Origin: Hevea brasiliensis
Taxonomy: Eukaryota > Streptophyta > Magnoliopsida > Malpighiales > Euphorbiaceae
Direction: 5' to 3'
DNA: 64,000 bases
Assembly: GCF_030052815.1 (NCBI RefSeq)
Contig: NC_079510.1
Location: forward strand, 41,975,566-42,039,565
In this document: positions 1 to 10,490 of the stretch, in pieces
Numbering within the stretch: the stretch's first letter is position 1
Layout of the letters: each line of letters starts with the position of its first letter
The notes under the pieces: model-generated
What the model was told of the DNA's origin: nothing
Database searches by the model: none
What the model saw: only the letters and a program-made list of their open reading frames with translations
Position numbers and translations under genes: made by a program

Positions 1-2100
1 AACTTAAGTGATTTAAAATTGCTAATAAAAAATTAATATTAAATAGAAGCCTTTAATTTATTATAAATTCTTGATACTATACTTTGCATGCTTCTCAATT
101 AGGTATACATGGTATATGTGTTTCAAATAGATATAAATAAATAAAAGCATGTTGAAAATATGTAAGTGTAAAATTCTCACATTAAAAAAAAATAGAATGA
201 GTGAGAGATAGACATATAAGTGAGAAGACTCATAAATCCATTATCTTAATGTTTTGAGTTGTATATAGTGTCAAGCCTATAAGTATATTATTTTATAAGG
301 TTCATCGAAAAAAGTTTCTTCGTAAGTGTTTTGCGCTCACCAAATCTCTAACAAAGCAAACTGAGTATTTGCATACAAATACAATATATAAAACAAATGT
401 GTATTATTAACAGACCTAAAGGAAAAAAATCTCCCAACACATATGCATGATTAATTCTCTTTTTCATCAAAGAGGGGAAACGAATAAAGCAGCCTCAATT
501 AAAAAAAAAATTCCCTGTCTCTTGAAAGCAACTCCTATTTCAATTTTGTGGCTACATCTGTGGATCTCTGATATATATGTGTGTGTGTGAAGCAGTCGAG
601 ATTGATTTGATTTTAACACTTATACTAGCATCAGTTTGACCTCTGATATATATGTGTGTGTGTGTGTGAAGCAGTCGAGATTGATTTGATTTTAACACTT
701 ATACTAGCATCAGTTTGACCAGTGTACACACTTCAGTCAGTTCTTAGCGCTGAAGCAAATAGAACTCAAAGATGAGAGAGGGAGAGGGAAAGGATAATTG
801 AATAGAATAATCATGACAAGAATGTGAAGATGCCTATACAATTGTTTGTTGAGTTGGAAAGGAGATGAAGATGATGGAAGATGGATTCTCAACACATGCT
901 GCATCCAAAAAAGCAACTAGATAGCAATCATCCTTCCAAACTGTCCATGACACCAAATCTAAATGATCTTTTGCTTAATCTAATTAATTATATATTATAG
1001 TATGCTTAAGCATTCAAAAACTATACTTTTTTTTTCCTCTGCATTGTATTGACTTTTGGCAAAAGCTCTATCTCCTTGATTCCCGAATAACTTTAATTCT
1101 TTACTCTTGGGAAACTCATAAGCAATAGTGTGACAAAGTTAACACGTCTTCACACTATTATCTCTCTCTCTCTCTTTAATTTTTTTCATTCTTGTAAATG
1201 ATTTTTTTATATAAAAATTGGTGAATTGTATTATTTATGATAAAAAAGTACATCATCAAGAATAAAAGAAGAAAGAGAAAACATCCTCCATGATCACTGA
1301 ATATGACTCAAAGGAATGAGTTCATATTGCAAGGTGAAGTGTAATTTAATTAGAGCTGTGATTAGAATAAGGAGATGAACGAGTAATGTTACCGTCAGTA
1401 ACCAACACAAAAATTCAATTTAGAAGTTTTAATTAAAATATATAATTTATAAAAATAACAAACATAAAAGTAAATATATATTCACTTCATCAAATTGACT
1501 TTTGGTTCTTGAAACTATATGTCAATTACAGAATTAAATAACTCAATATGATAGTAATGAAGATTTGTCATTTGTTCGCTTTTAAGCCTTGATCTCTCTC
1601 TAATTTATTAAAAAGCTAGTCTCATTTATCTTAAATTTAATTTTTCCAAAATAACCATAAAAAAATTCAATTAAAATTACAAACAAAATAAATGACATGA
1701 TTCTAACTTCTAATATTATGAGAAAATCTTTTTTCTAACATGTATATGAAGAAATTCAATTAGGGAGAGATTTCAACAATAGTAATAAAATTATAAAAAG
1801 AAAGCCACTAAAATTTTAAATTGATAAAAGAAAGATGAGAAGACTATGTTAGACTTCCCTTTGATATTTTGTCCAATAATTTAAATTTCAAAGAATAGAA
1901 GTCAATGATTGTGGATCTGTTGGAACAGAAAAACAATAAAATGGAATTACTGGAGAGTTGAGGCTAAGAGGCAATGATGATTTGGATTTTTTTTTTTTTT
2001 TTGATAAGAGGGTTTTTGTTTCACTGTTAATATAGTTCTTTCAATAAGGCAATAAAGATTTTTGAAGTTTTTTATAAAATTAATAATAAACCTAAAAAAA
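1..2100. other. AT-rich intergenic spacer
   Basis: No reading frame here has a recognisable domain or convincing coding character. The stretch is AT-rich with many A and T homopolymers. It holds a 75-80 bp tandem duplication (listed separately), a short GA-rich patch near 770-795 and a poly-T run near 1988-2002. The poly-T run could be the reverse-complement A-tail of the minus-strand LINE to its right, but I cannot fix that boundary. Confidence 0.6.
566..720. repeat. Tandem duplication of a 75-79 bp unit
   Basis: Two adjacent copies (566-640 and 641-720) begin with CTCTGATATATATG and end with CAGTTTGAC. They are identical apart from about four extra bases in the GT microsatellite of the second copy. 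Near-identity indicates a recent duplication, possibly by slippage or unequal exchange at the GT run. No coding content. Confidence 0.9.
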
Positions 2101-2109
2101 ATTTAAAAT

Positions 2110-4830
2110 CCTAAGGGCCGGTGGCACTTGCCTCTATTTGTCACTAGTTGCTACTAATGAAGGATATCTTTCACCACATTTTAGAAAGGAATTAAGCTTG
2201 GAGTAGAACTATATGTATAACACCAATAAGAATTTACTAGTCTCACTTCACTAGTATATAAAAGAGAAATCACATTCCCATGCCATTAAGAAACTAAAAA
2301 GGACTATTAGACCCCAGCGATATCAACAACGAATAAACCATTAACATGCCTACTCACTGAGACCATAACTTATCCCATATGGTTACAAATAACCACTCCT
2401 AACCTGTTGTGCAGCTAATAGTTGATAGAAAAGCATATTAGGAGCAATAGGAGCAATCAAGGTGGCATATTAGATGCACAATGTAGTGATCTCTCAATGT
2501 GCATAAGATGTAGTCATGCATGGTGTTGTGGCACTAGAAGAATCAATTTTTGAGGCTTCCTTTGAAAGTTGACCAAACACTATGCAATTCTTATCTTCCA
2601 TATAACCCACACTAGTAAGACAACATGCTCCAATTCCTCTATACTAATTGTATTTAAGAGCATTTAGAACCATTCAAGAGGAATAGTAACCTTAAAATTG
2701 TCTCTCATGCCTAACAATGATAGTAACTAAATTCAACGCACCAATTGGAACTCTTTGAAGACATGAACAAGTGATTCCTTCCCAAAACCACAATGTGGAT
2801 AACTAGTTGGAATGCAAATTCCTTAGCATGATGAAGCATAATATGTATGTAAACTATCCAAAATAAACCTCCATAAGAAATTAACATTACGATGCACCTA
2901 TGTTGACCTCACCTTTTTCCAGTTAATATTTAAAGAGGTGGAAGACAACAATGTTAAGGATGCAATAAGTAGAGCTTGTTCAATATAATAAATAAATTGA
3001 ACAAAATATATACCAGTCCTCATACCTATGCATCCATAGGCAATTAGCACTAATGGGCAACTTTAAAATGACATTGTGTACCAAAAACAACCTTTCGAGA
3101 CCTCGTATCCATATCAATTAGATCACATACACAAGCATCTTATGGTAGAACCTATAGAGCAAGGGGCACAAATGAGATATGTTAGATATATGACCCCAAA
3201 TCCTAATTGATTTGGAAGACCTTTTTCCTAATTTAAGTGGGAGAAATATTTCTCAATAGCATAGAGGAATATTTCCTATACAGCTTATAACTCCTATTTT
3301 AGTGTTTTTCCTAAATTGAATAAGATTTTCAATTAGATCAAGATTGAGAGGATTAACATTATAAATAGGAGTATGGTGAAAAGGGTATTGAGCTTTCAGC
3401 TCAAGTAGTAAGGGGGTTTGATCATGGAGAGTGGCTTTCAGCCCATAGAATAATAATTTTGTCAATTGTTGAGGATTTAGTTTTGCCAATTGATGATGGA
3501 CTCTTACCCAATGCAATCCCATCCATTGATGAGAGAGTTATTATCCATGCAATTAAATACAGTTTTATGGTGTAGTAGTTAAAGTAGTAAATATATTATT
3601 TTATGTCTAGAGGAGATGAGAGGACTAACCAATGTATTTACCATGAGCAGTTATGTAGTAAGATTCTCTTGAGTGTAATTGAGTTAATGAGTAGTATAGC
3701 TTTGAGCTTGTATTTGATGATTATATTTGTTTATAGTAGAAGATGGCATGCCCGTGGACGTAACCTTATGGGGAAGGATGAGCCATGTAAATATTAGTGT
3801 TTTGTGTATTCACTTTATTTTTGTAGTTTATACACTTTTATAGTGCACAATAAGAAAAATCAGGTAGGCAATTATCTTCCCACACCTAAATTGATCTACT
3901 ATTGCCTATCCTCCAATATAATAGAGCCCTTTAGTGAGCACGTCCCTTCCTTGCAAAATACTATGCCAAATAAAACTCAAGTTAATGCCTTAATTATGTT
4001 TGTAGAAATGAGCAATGTGGGTAATATTTAGCTTTCAACATCCTAACGCATAAAGAACATGGTGTCATTAACAAACACCAACCCTATTTGGCTAAGCGAG
4101 CCAAATTGAATCTATATAAATGGAGGATTGATCAAATTAAGCCACCTTCAAATTTAAAAAAACAAAGATTGTCCCATGATAAACACTACATCTTCCAATC
4201 ATTGTCCATGTTACCCCATCAAAAAGTGCCAATCAACCTTTAAACCTTTGACAAAAAGTAATTAGTAGCAACTCATAATAAAGGTTGGAATAACCTGTGC
4301 AACAGATAATCAAAACCCTTTTTCCTACTTATGATTATTTTTTTTCACTCCCTATCCTTCATAAAGAGAAAATAGTCTTCTTAGATTTACCAGTGAGAGT
4401 AGTTAATCCAAGATAAAATCTTAACTAAAGATCATACTTGGAAAGAAACATTCTTGCTAAAAGAAATCTCTATCTTATTAAAATTAATTTTCAAGTTGGA
4501 TGCCTATTCATGTTGTAATAAAAGTAGCTTAATCTTTTGGCATTTTAATTGAGTAGCCCAAGCAAAAGAACATTGTCATTTGCAAAGAAAAGATGAGAAA
4601 TCATTAGACTATAACCTGACACGCCTTCACCATATGAATTTCCTGTCTTTGCATAGCCCTCCTAATCAATGCTAATTTAAAAAAAAAAACTGCACATAAT
4701 AAAAATAAATAGGGTGAGAGGAGAGATCCCTTTATCAAAGTTTTAAACCCAATTTTAAAAAATCTTTAGGTTGCTTATTTATGGGAAAAAAAAAGAATAT
4801 AAAAAGACTATTATTTTTGTATGACTTGAA
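2110..4830 (-). pseudogene. Decayed L1-type LINE, C-terminal half of ORF2 (RT end, zf-RVT), split by a solo LTR
   Basis: Read on the minus strand, 4795-4600 gives an L1 reverse-transcriptase block with the LSPYLFLLCA motif. It is followed near 4570-4590 by the catalytic FADD box, here read as FAND. Downstream (about 3935-3858) is a piece resembling the IGNG/W-x-D-x-WLP segment that follows RT in plant L1 elements. After an interruption, 2830-2500 resembles the zinc-binding segment (PHCGFGKESLVH-like) and the WVIWKIRN segment before RNase H. Stops and frameshifts are dense, so this is an old dead copy. The RT N-terminal half continues at 9840-10490, which places the copia element at 5090-9835 inside this LINE. 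The 3' limit near 2110 is uncertain. Confidence 0.6.
3180..3849 (+). mobile_element. Copia-type solo LTR inserted in the L1 LINE
   Basis: The segment begins TGTTAGATATATGACC, a typical Ty1/copia LTR start. It has a TATAAATAGG box near 3361 and a U5-like stretch with a CCGTGGACGTA motif near 3752 that I recognise from plant copia LTRs. The minus-strand L1 homology stops at about 3179 and resumes by about 3858, as expected for an insertion. I see no internal coding region, so it reads as a solo LTR. The right end (3847-3849) is approximate and I could not identify a clean target-site duplication. Confidence 0.5.
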
Positions 4831-5089
4831 TTTTTTTTATGTGTCTTCATGGACCCAATTATGACCTGACTTAAAGGTTGTGACTCGATTAGAATAAAAA
4901 GTGAGGTCTATAGTCAAAACGAAGGGCACGGATCGAGAGACTCGAGCCCAAATATTATAATATTCTGCCCTTTATGACAAAGTTATGAGATATTCAGGAA
5001 ACATACTAGGGTTAGGATTTGAGAGTTTTGAGTAATTGTATCTTGCTCTTTTCATCATAGTGGAACTTTTTTTTTTTTTATCTTACCCG
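4831..5089. other. Unassigned insert flank, possible LTR fragment
   Basis: About 260 bases between the L1 fragment and the copia start match neither. The stretch ending near 5065 (CTAGGGTTAGGATTTGAGAG and then a TTGTATCTTGC-like run) resembles the R/U5 part of other plant copia LTRs. It may be a third LTR fragment or a longer 5' part of the copia LTR. No coding content. Confidence 0.35.
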
Positions 5090-5119
5090 TAGATATAGTA
5101 ATAAGGAACATAATCAATC

Positions 5120-5835
5120 AGGTCAAGAAATTTACGCCTCCTGTTAATTTGATGGGAAGTTGAGATGCTGGGCTAAGTGTGATGAGAGATGCAACCTGGG
5201 ATGAGATCTGCATGAATGGATTCACCACAGGCTGAGAGTTAGTAGAGGAATCTGAGGTATTGGAATCTGCCATGACAAGTATGGTGCAAATTTCTCGTTA
5301 AAGCATACAACTCTAATACCATAAATAGTTTTAGAATGATTGTGAATTCTATATATTTGTATTAATTGTATGTGTTGGGTACTGAAGGAGTCGTATTTGT
5401 TTAAGATGAGAGTTGCAGAGATGCGAATGTTAAGGTGAATGAGTGGCCATACTAGATTAGTTAAAGTCTGTAATGAGAGTATTAGAGAAAAGGTAGGAGT
5501 GGTGCCAATTGAGGATAAGTTGAGAGAAGGGAGATTGAGGTAATTTGATCATGTGAAGCATAGACATATGGAGGCTCCTGTTAGACAAGTAAAGCACATT
5601 AGGTTAGAGGATAGAAAGAAAAGAAGGGGTAGACCTAAACTGACTTGGATGAAAGTAGTACAACATAACCTAGAAGCATTACACATTTCCAAGGATTTAA
5701 CCCAAAATCGTTTAGAATGGAGAAAGATAATCTATATAGCCGACTCCAAATTTTTGGGATAAAGGCTTAGTTGAGTTGAGTTGAGTTGAGTTGTACAGTC
5801 CTTGATTGTAGAGATGAGTAATGGCAGTGATAGGA
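5120..5835 (-). other. Internal inversion: copia gag start, PBS and LTR on the minus strand
   Basis: On the minus strand, 5835-5794 matches the 3' LTR near 9630-9662 and 5372-5322 matches 9778-9830. Both are inverted relative to the 3' LTR. Next on the minus strand comes a PBS-like TGGTATTAGAG (about 5315-5305), then an ATG at about 5273 opening a copia gag N-terminus (starts MADSNTSDSS) that runs to about 5122. There the sequence switches to plus-strand LTR-start sequence. On the right side, plus-strand gag resumes at about 5836 without its first part. Flipping this segment would restore LTR-PBS-gag order, so one inversion within one element is the simplest explanation. Confidence 0.75.
5375..5793 (+). 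mobile_element. RTE-type LINE 3' end, 5'-truncated, nested in the inverted copia LTR
   Basis: Plus-strand translation gives the C-terminal tail of an RTE-clade LINE ORF: the VAEMRMLR motif near 5410, then EAPVRQVKHIR, KKRRGRPKLTW and a terminal ADSKFLG followed by a stop at 5760-5762. Two canonical Trp codons read as stops (near 5434 and 5539). The end carries a short TTGAG pentamer array (about 5770-5793), in the position where RTE elements have simple 3' repeats. LTR homology stops at 5372 and restarts at 5794, so the LINE landed inside the LTR. Confidence 0.75.
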
Positions 5836-6260
5836 TAATGTAATTCGCAATGTAATCATGGCCTCTATTGATCCAACTATAGCCTCATTGGTTGCTTTTG
5901 TAATTACTTCTCAACAAGCGTAGCAATAACTCACCACCACATATGCTAATAAATTGCAAGTTCATATATATGGACTTCATGAAAGCCTAAATCGTGTGGT
6001 TAAGGGAACCAAAACTATAGCACAATATCTTGGAGAGATACACTTCAACGCAAATGAACTTTTTCTTACAGGATCTCCTCTTGATGAAGCAGAACTTATC
6101 ATCAAAATTCTTAGTGGTTTAGGCCCAGAATTTAAGGAAGTATGAGAAGAGCTCAGTGCCCTTGAGATCTTTTTTAATCGTGATGTAGCAAAAGGGATAG
6201 TATCACAATCACAGCTCAACTCACTAAGCATGAACTTTTTCTTACAGGATCCTTTGTTGC
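5836..6260 (+). pseudogene. Copia gag remnant
   Basis: Starting at the inversion breakpoint, the frame reads through a copia gag core with the segment MASIDPTIASLVA (near 5858-5896) and then GTKTIAQYLGEIHF (6007-6048). This is the usual copia gag pattern in which a TKGTK-IAEYL block precedes the conserved LSGLGPEF motif (6112-6135). A TAG interrupts at about 5921. The gag portion between the inverted N-terminus and 5836, perhaps 30-70 residues, is missing. No zinc knuckle survives that I can see. Confidence 0.7.
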
Positions 6261-6479
6261 TAATGTCAATGGCTATAGGAATACACATCAGATAAGAATC
6301 ACTCTCGGCAGTATTGACACGGCTTTCATTCAAACTCTAGTTGGCATTTTTCCTCTGGCGTATCTCAATAATGTGTGCAATACCAACTCTATGATAAATT
6401 GAGTCATGTAGCCAAAGTATGTAGATCTCATTCTCACAATGCCATGGAAGCTCAAGCACTTTTCTCTTTTAGATAAATC

Positions 6480-7330
6480 TCACCAGCCAATGCTTGTATC
6501 ATGGACACAGGAGCATCTCACAATGTTACATAGGATACCTAGAATTTTCTATCCTTCTTTGAATACGCATGCATTAATGATGTTATAATTGGTGATGGTA
6601 ATGGTATCAGTATCACTTACACTAGCAAAACTTGTCTTTTTCTCCTCATTGCAAATTTCATTTGAATAATGTTTTATGTGCCCCAAAGAAATCTTGTTTC
6701 TATTTCAAAATTTTGCTCAGACAATAACACTTCAATTGAATTCTTTTCATTTTACTTTGTTGGGAAAGATCAGAGCACAGGGGCATCTCTTGCTCACAGT
6801 CGGAATGGCTCAGGATTGTACGAATGGTGCGATCTTGCCTCTCCTTATCTTTCCACTGCTAATAAAAATACAACTTTATTTCTTTGGCATTGTCATTTAG
6901 GCCATCCACATTTAAGAACTTTAAATCAAATTGTCAAAAAATTAGAATTGTCTGTTTCCTCTTTTCATATGAACTTATGCAATTCTTATTTATGTAATAA
7001 AAGCCATAAATTGCCCTTCTCTATTAGTACTTTAAATAGCTCTCACCCATTGGAATTGTTATATACTGATGTTTGGGGAACTTCCCTCATCACCTCTAAT
7101 GAAAGATATTGGTACTACATTATTTTTGTAGATCATTATACCAAATATACATGGCTCTTCCCTCTCAAACTTAAGTCTGAGGTACCTACAGTGTTTACTA
7201 ATTTCAAACATCTAGTTGAGAGATATTTTGCTACCACTATTCTTTTTGTCAACTCTAATGGTTGTGGTGAATATAATGCATTGCATCACACACTTGTCCA
7301 TTAAGGCATTCAACACTTGTATGCCCCACC
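6480..7330 (+). pseudogene. Copia protease remnant, GAG-pre-integrase and integrase core
   Basis: A DTGAS-type protease site is visible near 6500-6516. The longest clean stretch (6669-7304) holds the GAG-pre-integrase HCHLGHPHL zinc-finger half, a CNSYLC cysteine pair, and the integrase core start YTDVWG with first catalytic Asp near 7067. The position expected to hold the second catalytic Asp reads NSNGCGEY, so Asp appears replaced by Asn. The frame closes at 7304. Confidence 0.75.
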
Positions 7331-7379
7331 TTACACTCTGCAATGTGTAAGTATTGCTGAACAACGCCGACACCAGTAT

Positions 7380-8090
7380 ATCATGGAAACATCTCTTACC
7401 CTCCTATACCAAGTAAATGTTCCTCTCAAATTTTGGACTCATGCTTGTTAAACAAAAGTGTATTTGATAAATTGGTTGTCGACACCCACCCTTTCCCACA
7501 CCTCAGCTTTTATTCTCCTCATAAACTATCTTCCAAATCTACTCCATGTGTATTTCTTAGGTACTCTATCATTGATCACTGTTATAAATGTTATGATCCT
7601 ACAACCTCCAAAGTTTATCTTTCTCGCCATGTTGTCTTTGTTGAAGATACATTCCCTTATACCACTACACACACTCACCTCCCTCACCTTACTACTATTG
7701 CATATGATTTTTAGCTTAATCCCAATGTTGCTTGAATTGACAGCCATGATGCCATCCCACAATCAAGTTCACCCATTTCTTTTGATGCCCTATTCTTCTT
7801 CCTACTCCCTAGCTTACTGCCTCCACCTCACCATCTCTATCCTCTGGTCTTTTCGGATAATCGACTCCTCTATCTCCTGAGCTTTCTTTGGCCCTAGATG
7901 CATCAACCTTTTTTCCTCCTTCGCTCGAGGTAAGTATCCATACCCCTTTGCCATCTTGCATTGTCACTCACTCATAACATAATATCTTTAAACCTAAACA
8001 TCCCACAGACCATACTACTCTTGTTATGTCTCCTACTCTTGATATTGTGCCTTACAGACACTCATAGGCTGCCAAAAGTCCGTAATGGTG
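7380..8090 (+). pseudogene. Copia integrase C-terminus and linker
   Basis: The frame at 7433-7714 contains the copia integrase C-terminal pattern: KLSSKSTPCVFLRYS followed by KCYDPTTSKVYLSRHVVFVED. In copia polyproteins this motif follows the DDE core and precedes the variable linker to RT. The linker to about 8090 is low-complexity Ser/Pro/Thr-rich with stops. Frameshifts separate it from the core upstream and the RT downstream. Confidence 0.65.
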
Positions 8091-9544
8091 CCAAGACATG
8101 CAAGAAGAATTTGATACCTTACTTCATAATCAAACCTGGACTCTTATCCCACCAAATCCATCACACAACATAGTTGGCTATAAATGGGTGTACAGGGTGA
8201 AACAACACTTAGATGGTTCCATTGCCCGATTCAAAGCACAGTTGGTTGCTAAATGATTTCACCAATACCCTAACATTGATTTCACTACAACATTAGTCCT
8301 GTCCTGAAGCCCATTACAATTTGTCTCATCCTTGCTCTTGTCACTCAAAATTCTTGGCCCCTATTTCAACTTGACATCAACAATGCTTTCTTGTAAAGCG
8401 ATCTTACAGATGAGTTGTATATGGAACAGTTGCAAGGGTTTGCGAATCCTCAATTTCCACATTATATTTGTAAATTAAGGAAAGTTATCTATGGTCTATG
8501 TTAGGCATTAAGAGCATGGTACACAACTCTCTGTGATTTTCTACTCTCAACTGGCTTCACAAATTCTCACTTGGACTCCTCTCTTTTTATTCTCTGAGGA
8601 AGCAACTTTGTTGTCCATCTTCTAGTACATGTTGATGACATTATCTTGACAGGATCCTCAACCTCTCACATTCACAATGTGTATACAGCTTTGGCCACTA
8701 AGTTCTCTATGAAAGATCTCAGCCCTCTCACTTATTTCCTCAGTGTTGAAGTGCGTTCTATGGACTAGGGCCTAATTCTTTCACAAAAGAAATACATTAC
8801 AAACTTATTGCAAGAATTTGGGATGATGGATGCCAAAGGTGCCATAAGTCCTTTATCCATTTCAGCTGTACTTCATCTTGATGATGGTACCCCTTCTACT
8901 AATGGCACATAGTACCGTCATCTTCTTGGGGCACTTTAGTATCTATCTCTAACTCACCCAGACATTTCCTTTGCTGTCAACAAGCTCTCCTAGTTCATGC
9001 ACAAGCCAACTACACTTCACTAGTAGTCAGCCAAGGGAATTCTGAGATATCTCAAAAATAGTCTCACTTTTGATCTTATTCTTCAGCGTGACTCATCTCT
9101 TACACTTATTGCTTATGCAGATTCAGATTGGTCTGGAAACCTTGATGATCATACATCCACAAGTTCTTACATTATCTTTTTGGGTGACACTCCAATTAGC
9201 TGGTGTTTTAAGAAATAGCGTACGATAGCAAGGTCATCAGTTGAAGCTGAATATGTGCCATTACAAATGTAGCAACTGAAGTAAATTGAATTACACATCT
9301 GTTATAGGGGCTACAAATTAGCATCACTACACCACCAACCATTCTATGTGACAATCTAAACGTGACTTTCCTTTCACAAAATCCTATGTTCCATAGTCAC
9401 ATGAAACATGTTGCTATTGATTATCACTTCGTTAGAGATCAAGTGCGCAACAAGAATCTCATTGTTTATCATGTTTCCTCAAATGATCAACTGGCAGACA
9501 CATTGACAAAGATTGTTTCCACCAAGCGATTTCACTCACATTGA
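8090..9544 (+). pseudogene. Copia reverse transcriptase and RNase H
   Basis: Recognisable RT pieces include NIVGYKWVYRVK near 8170 and the catalytic HVDDIILTGSS box near 8628-8661, which is intact. RNase H follows, with YADSDWSGN near 9114 and the terminal ADTLTKIVSTKRF at 9495-9534, the usual end of copia pol. At least ten stops or frame changes are scattered through it, several in place of Trp or Gln codons. It cannot encode a working polymerase. Confidence 0.8.
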
Positions 9545-9589
9545 ACAAATTTAGGCGTTCAAGACTTCCCGCCTAACTTACAGGGCCAT

Positions 9590-9714
9590 AATAAGGAAAA
9601 ATAATCAATCAGGTCAAGAATCAAGGAAGGCCATTACTCATCTCTACAATTAAGGACTGTAATTTTGTAATTTTATCTTTTGTATATTCTTTCCACACTA
9701 ATCATTAGTATCAA

Positions 9715-9778
<64 letters not shown>

Positions 9779-9835
9779 ACACATACAATTAATACAAACA
9801 TACAAATTTCACAATTATTCTGAAACTCTTTACAT
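9590..9835 (+). repeat. 3' LTR of the copia element, with a TA microsatellite
   Basis: This follows the end of pol and shares its first 30 bases with 5104-5132. Its middle and 3' parts match the inverted 5' LTR pieces at 5794-5830 and 5322-5372. It contains a TA dinucleotide run (about 9718-9773) absent from the 5' copy, so the array expanded after insertion. Boundaries are approximate because the usual TG/CA ends are eroded. Confidence 0.65.
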
Positions 9836-9839
9836 AGAC

Positions 9840-10490
9840 CTTGCGGTCAAATCACATAAATCATGTGTTACTCTTATTCTCTTTTCTTATACCACATGAT
9901 TGTACGATTGTGTGTATTTCTTAAATTTGTGTACCTACTATAACAAAGACAAGACATAATAAGCTAAATAAAACACGCAGTAAAACCCATTTTATGCATA
10001 ACACTCCCTAAATATGCCAATTTTACTCTATTATAGGCCTTACTCATGTCTGGTTTAAAAGGGAAAAAAATATATGCTTCCCTTTACATAATGTTTCATC
10101 GAATGAAAAACTTTGAAAGCAATCAAGGCTATATTTGTGATAAGTCTACCCAGAACAAAAGCACTAAGCACTTTGTCTCATGAATAAAGGAAAGGAAGAA
10201 CAGATTTAAGCCTACTCACCAACACCTTAGACATAAGCTCATAAGTGAAATATACAGAGGCTAATCCCTTTCATTGACTCAAAGGATTTATCCTTTGGAA
10301 TAAGGGTAATAAAGTTGTGGTTAACCAATGGAGGTTTACTACTAGAATTTAGAAAACTAAGAACCAAATTAAGAATATCATTCCTAACCACATGCTAATT
10401 AGAATAATAAAATAATATAGACATATCATCAGATCCTGAGACTTTAGAGTGCATTTGTTTAAGAGTACTTCTTATGTACAAGTATTTCCA
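9840..10490 (-). pseudogene. Decayed L1-type LINE, N-terminal half of the RT domain
   Basis: Minus-strand translation from about 10480 downward gives the start of a plant L1 RT. The order is a MHxxKxxGxDxM motif, then LNLVLSFLNS, ITLIPKDKSFESMKGISLC, then the FKPDMSKAYNRV block near 10050-10010. The first catalytic Asp of that block (FK-x-DMSKAYDR) is retained. It ends near 9900 in an LIM motif that continues logically in the fragment at 4830-4600, so both are one LINE split by the copia insertion. Frameshifts and stops are frequent. No endonuclease domain is found further right. Confidence 0.65.

Larger units (their letters stand above)
5090..9835 (+). mobile_element. Decayed Ty1/copia retrotransposon with an inverted 5' end
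   Basis: From 5836 the plus strand carries a copia gag-pol remnant in canonical order: gag, GAG-pre-integrase, integrase core, RT and RNase H, then a short 3' LTR (about 9590-9835). A 30-base LTR-start segment near 5104-5132 is repeated directly at about 9590-9619. The 5' part between about 5120 and 5835 is on the opposite strand (described separately). Stops and frameshifts are numerous in every domain, so it is inactive. It sits between the two halves of a minus-strand L1 LINE. Confidence 0.8.

Noticed and set aside
820..960. Possible microRNA precursor
   Set aside because: I looked for a foldback and for known conserved miRNA words around the GGATGAAGATGATGG stretch and found no convincing paired arm or family match.
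5322..9835. Two separate copia elements in opposite orientation
   Set aside because: The inverted 5' piece and the plus-strand remainder complement each other at both breakpoints, and the LTR-start segment is in direct orientation at both ends. A single element with an internal inversion needs fewer events.
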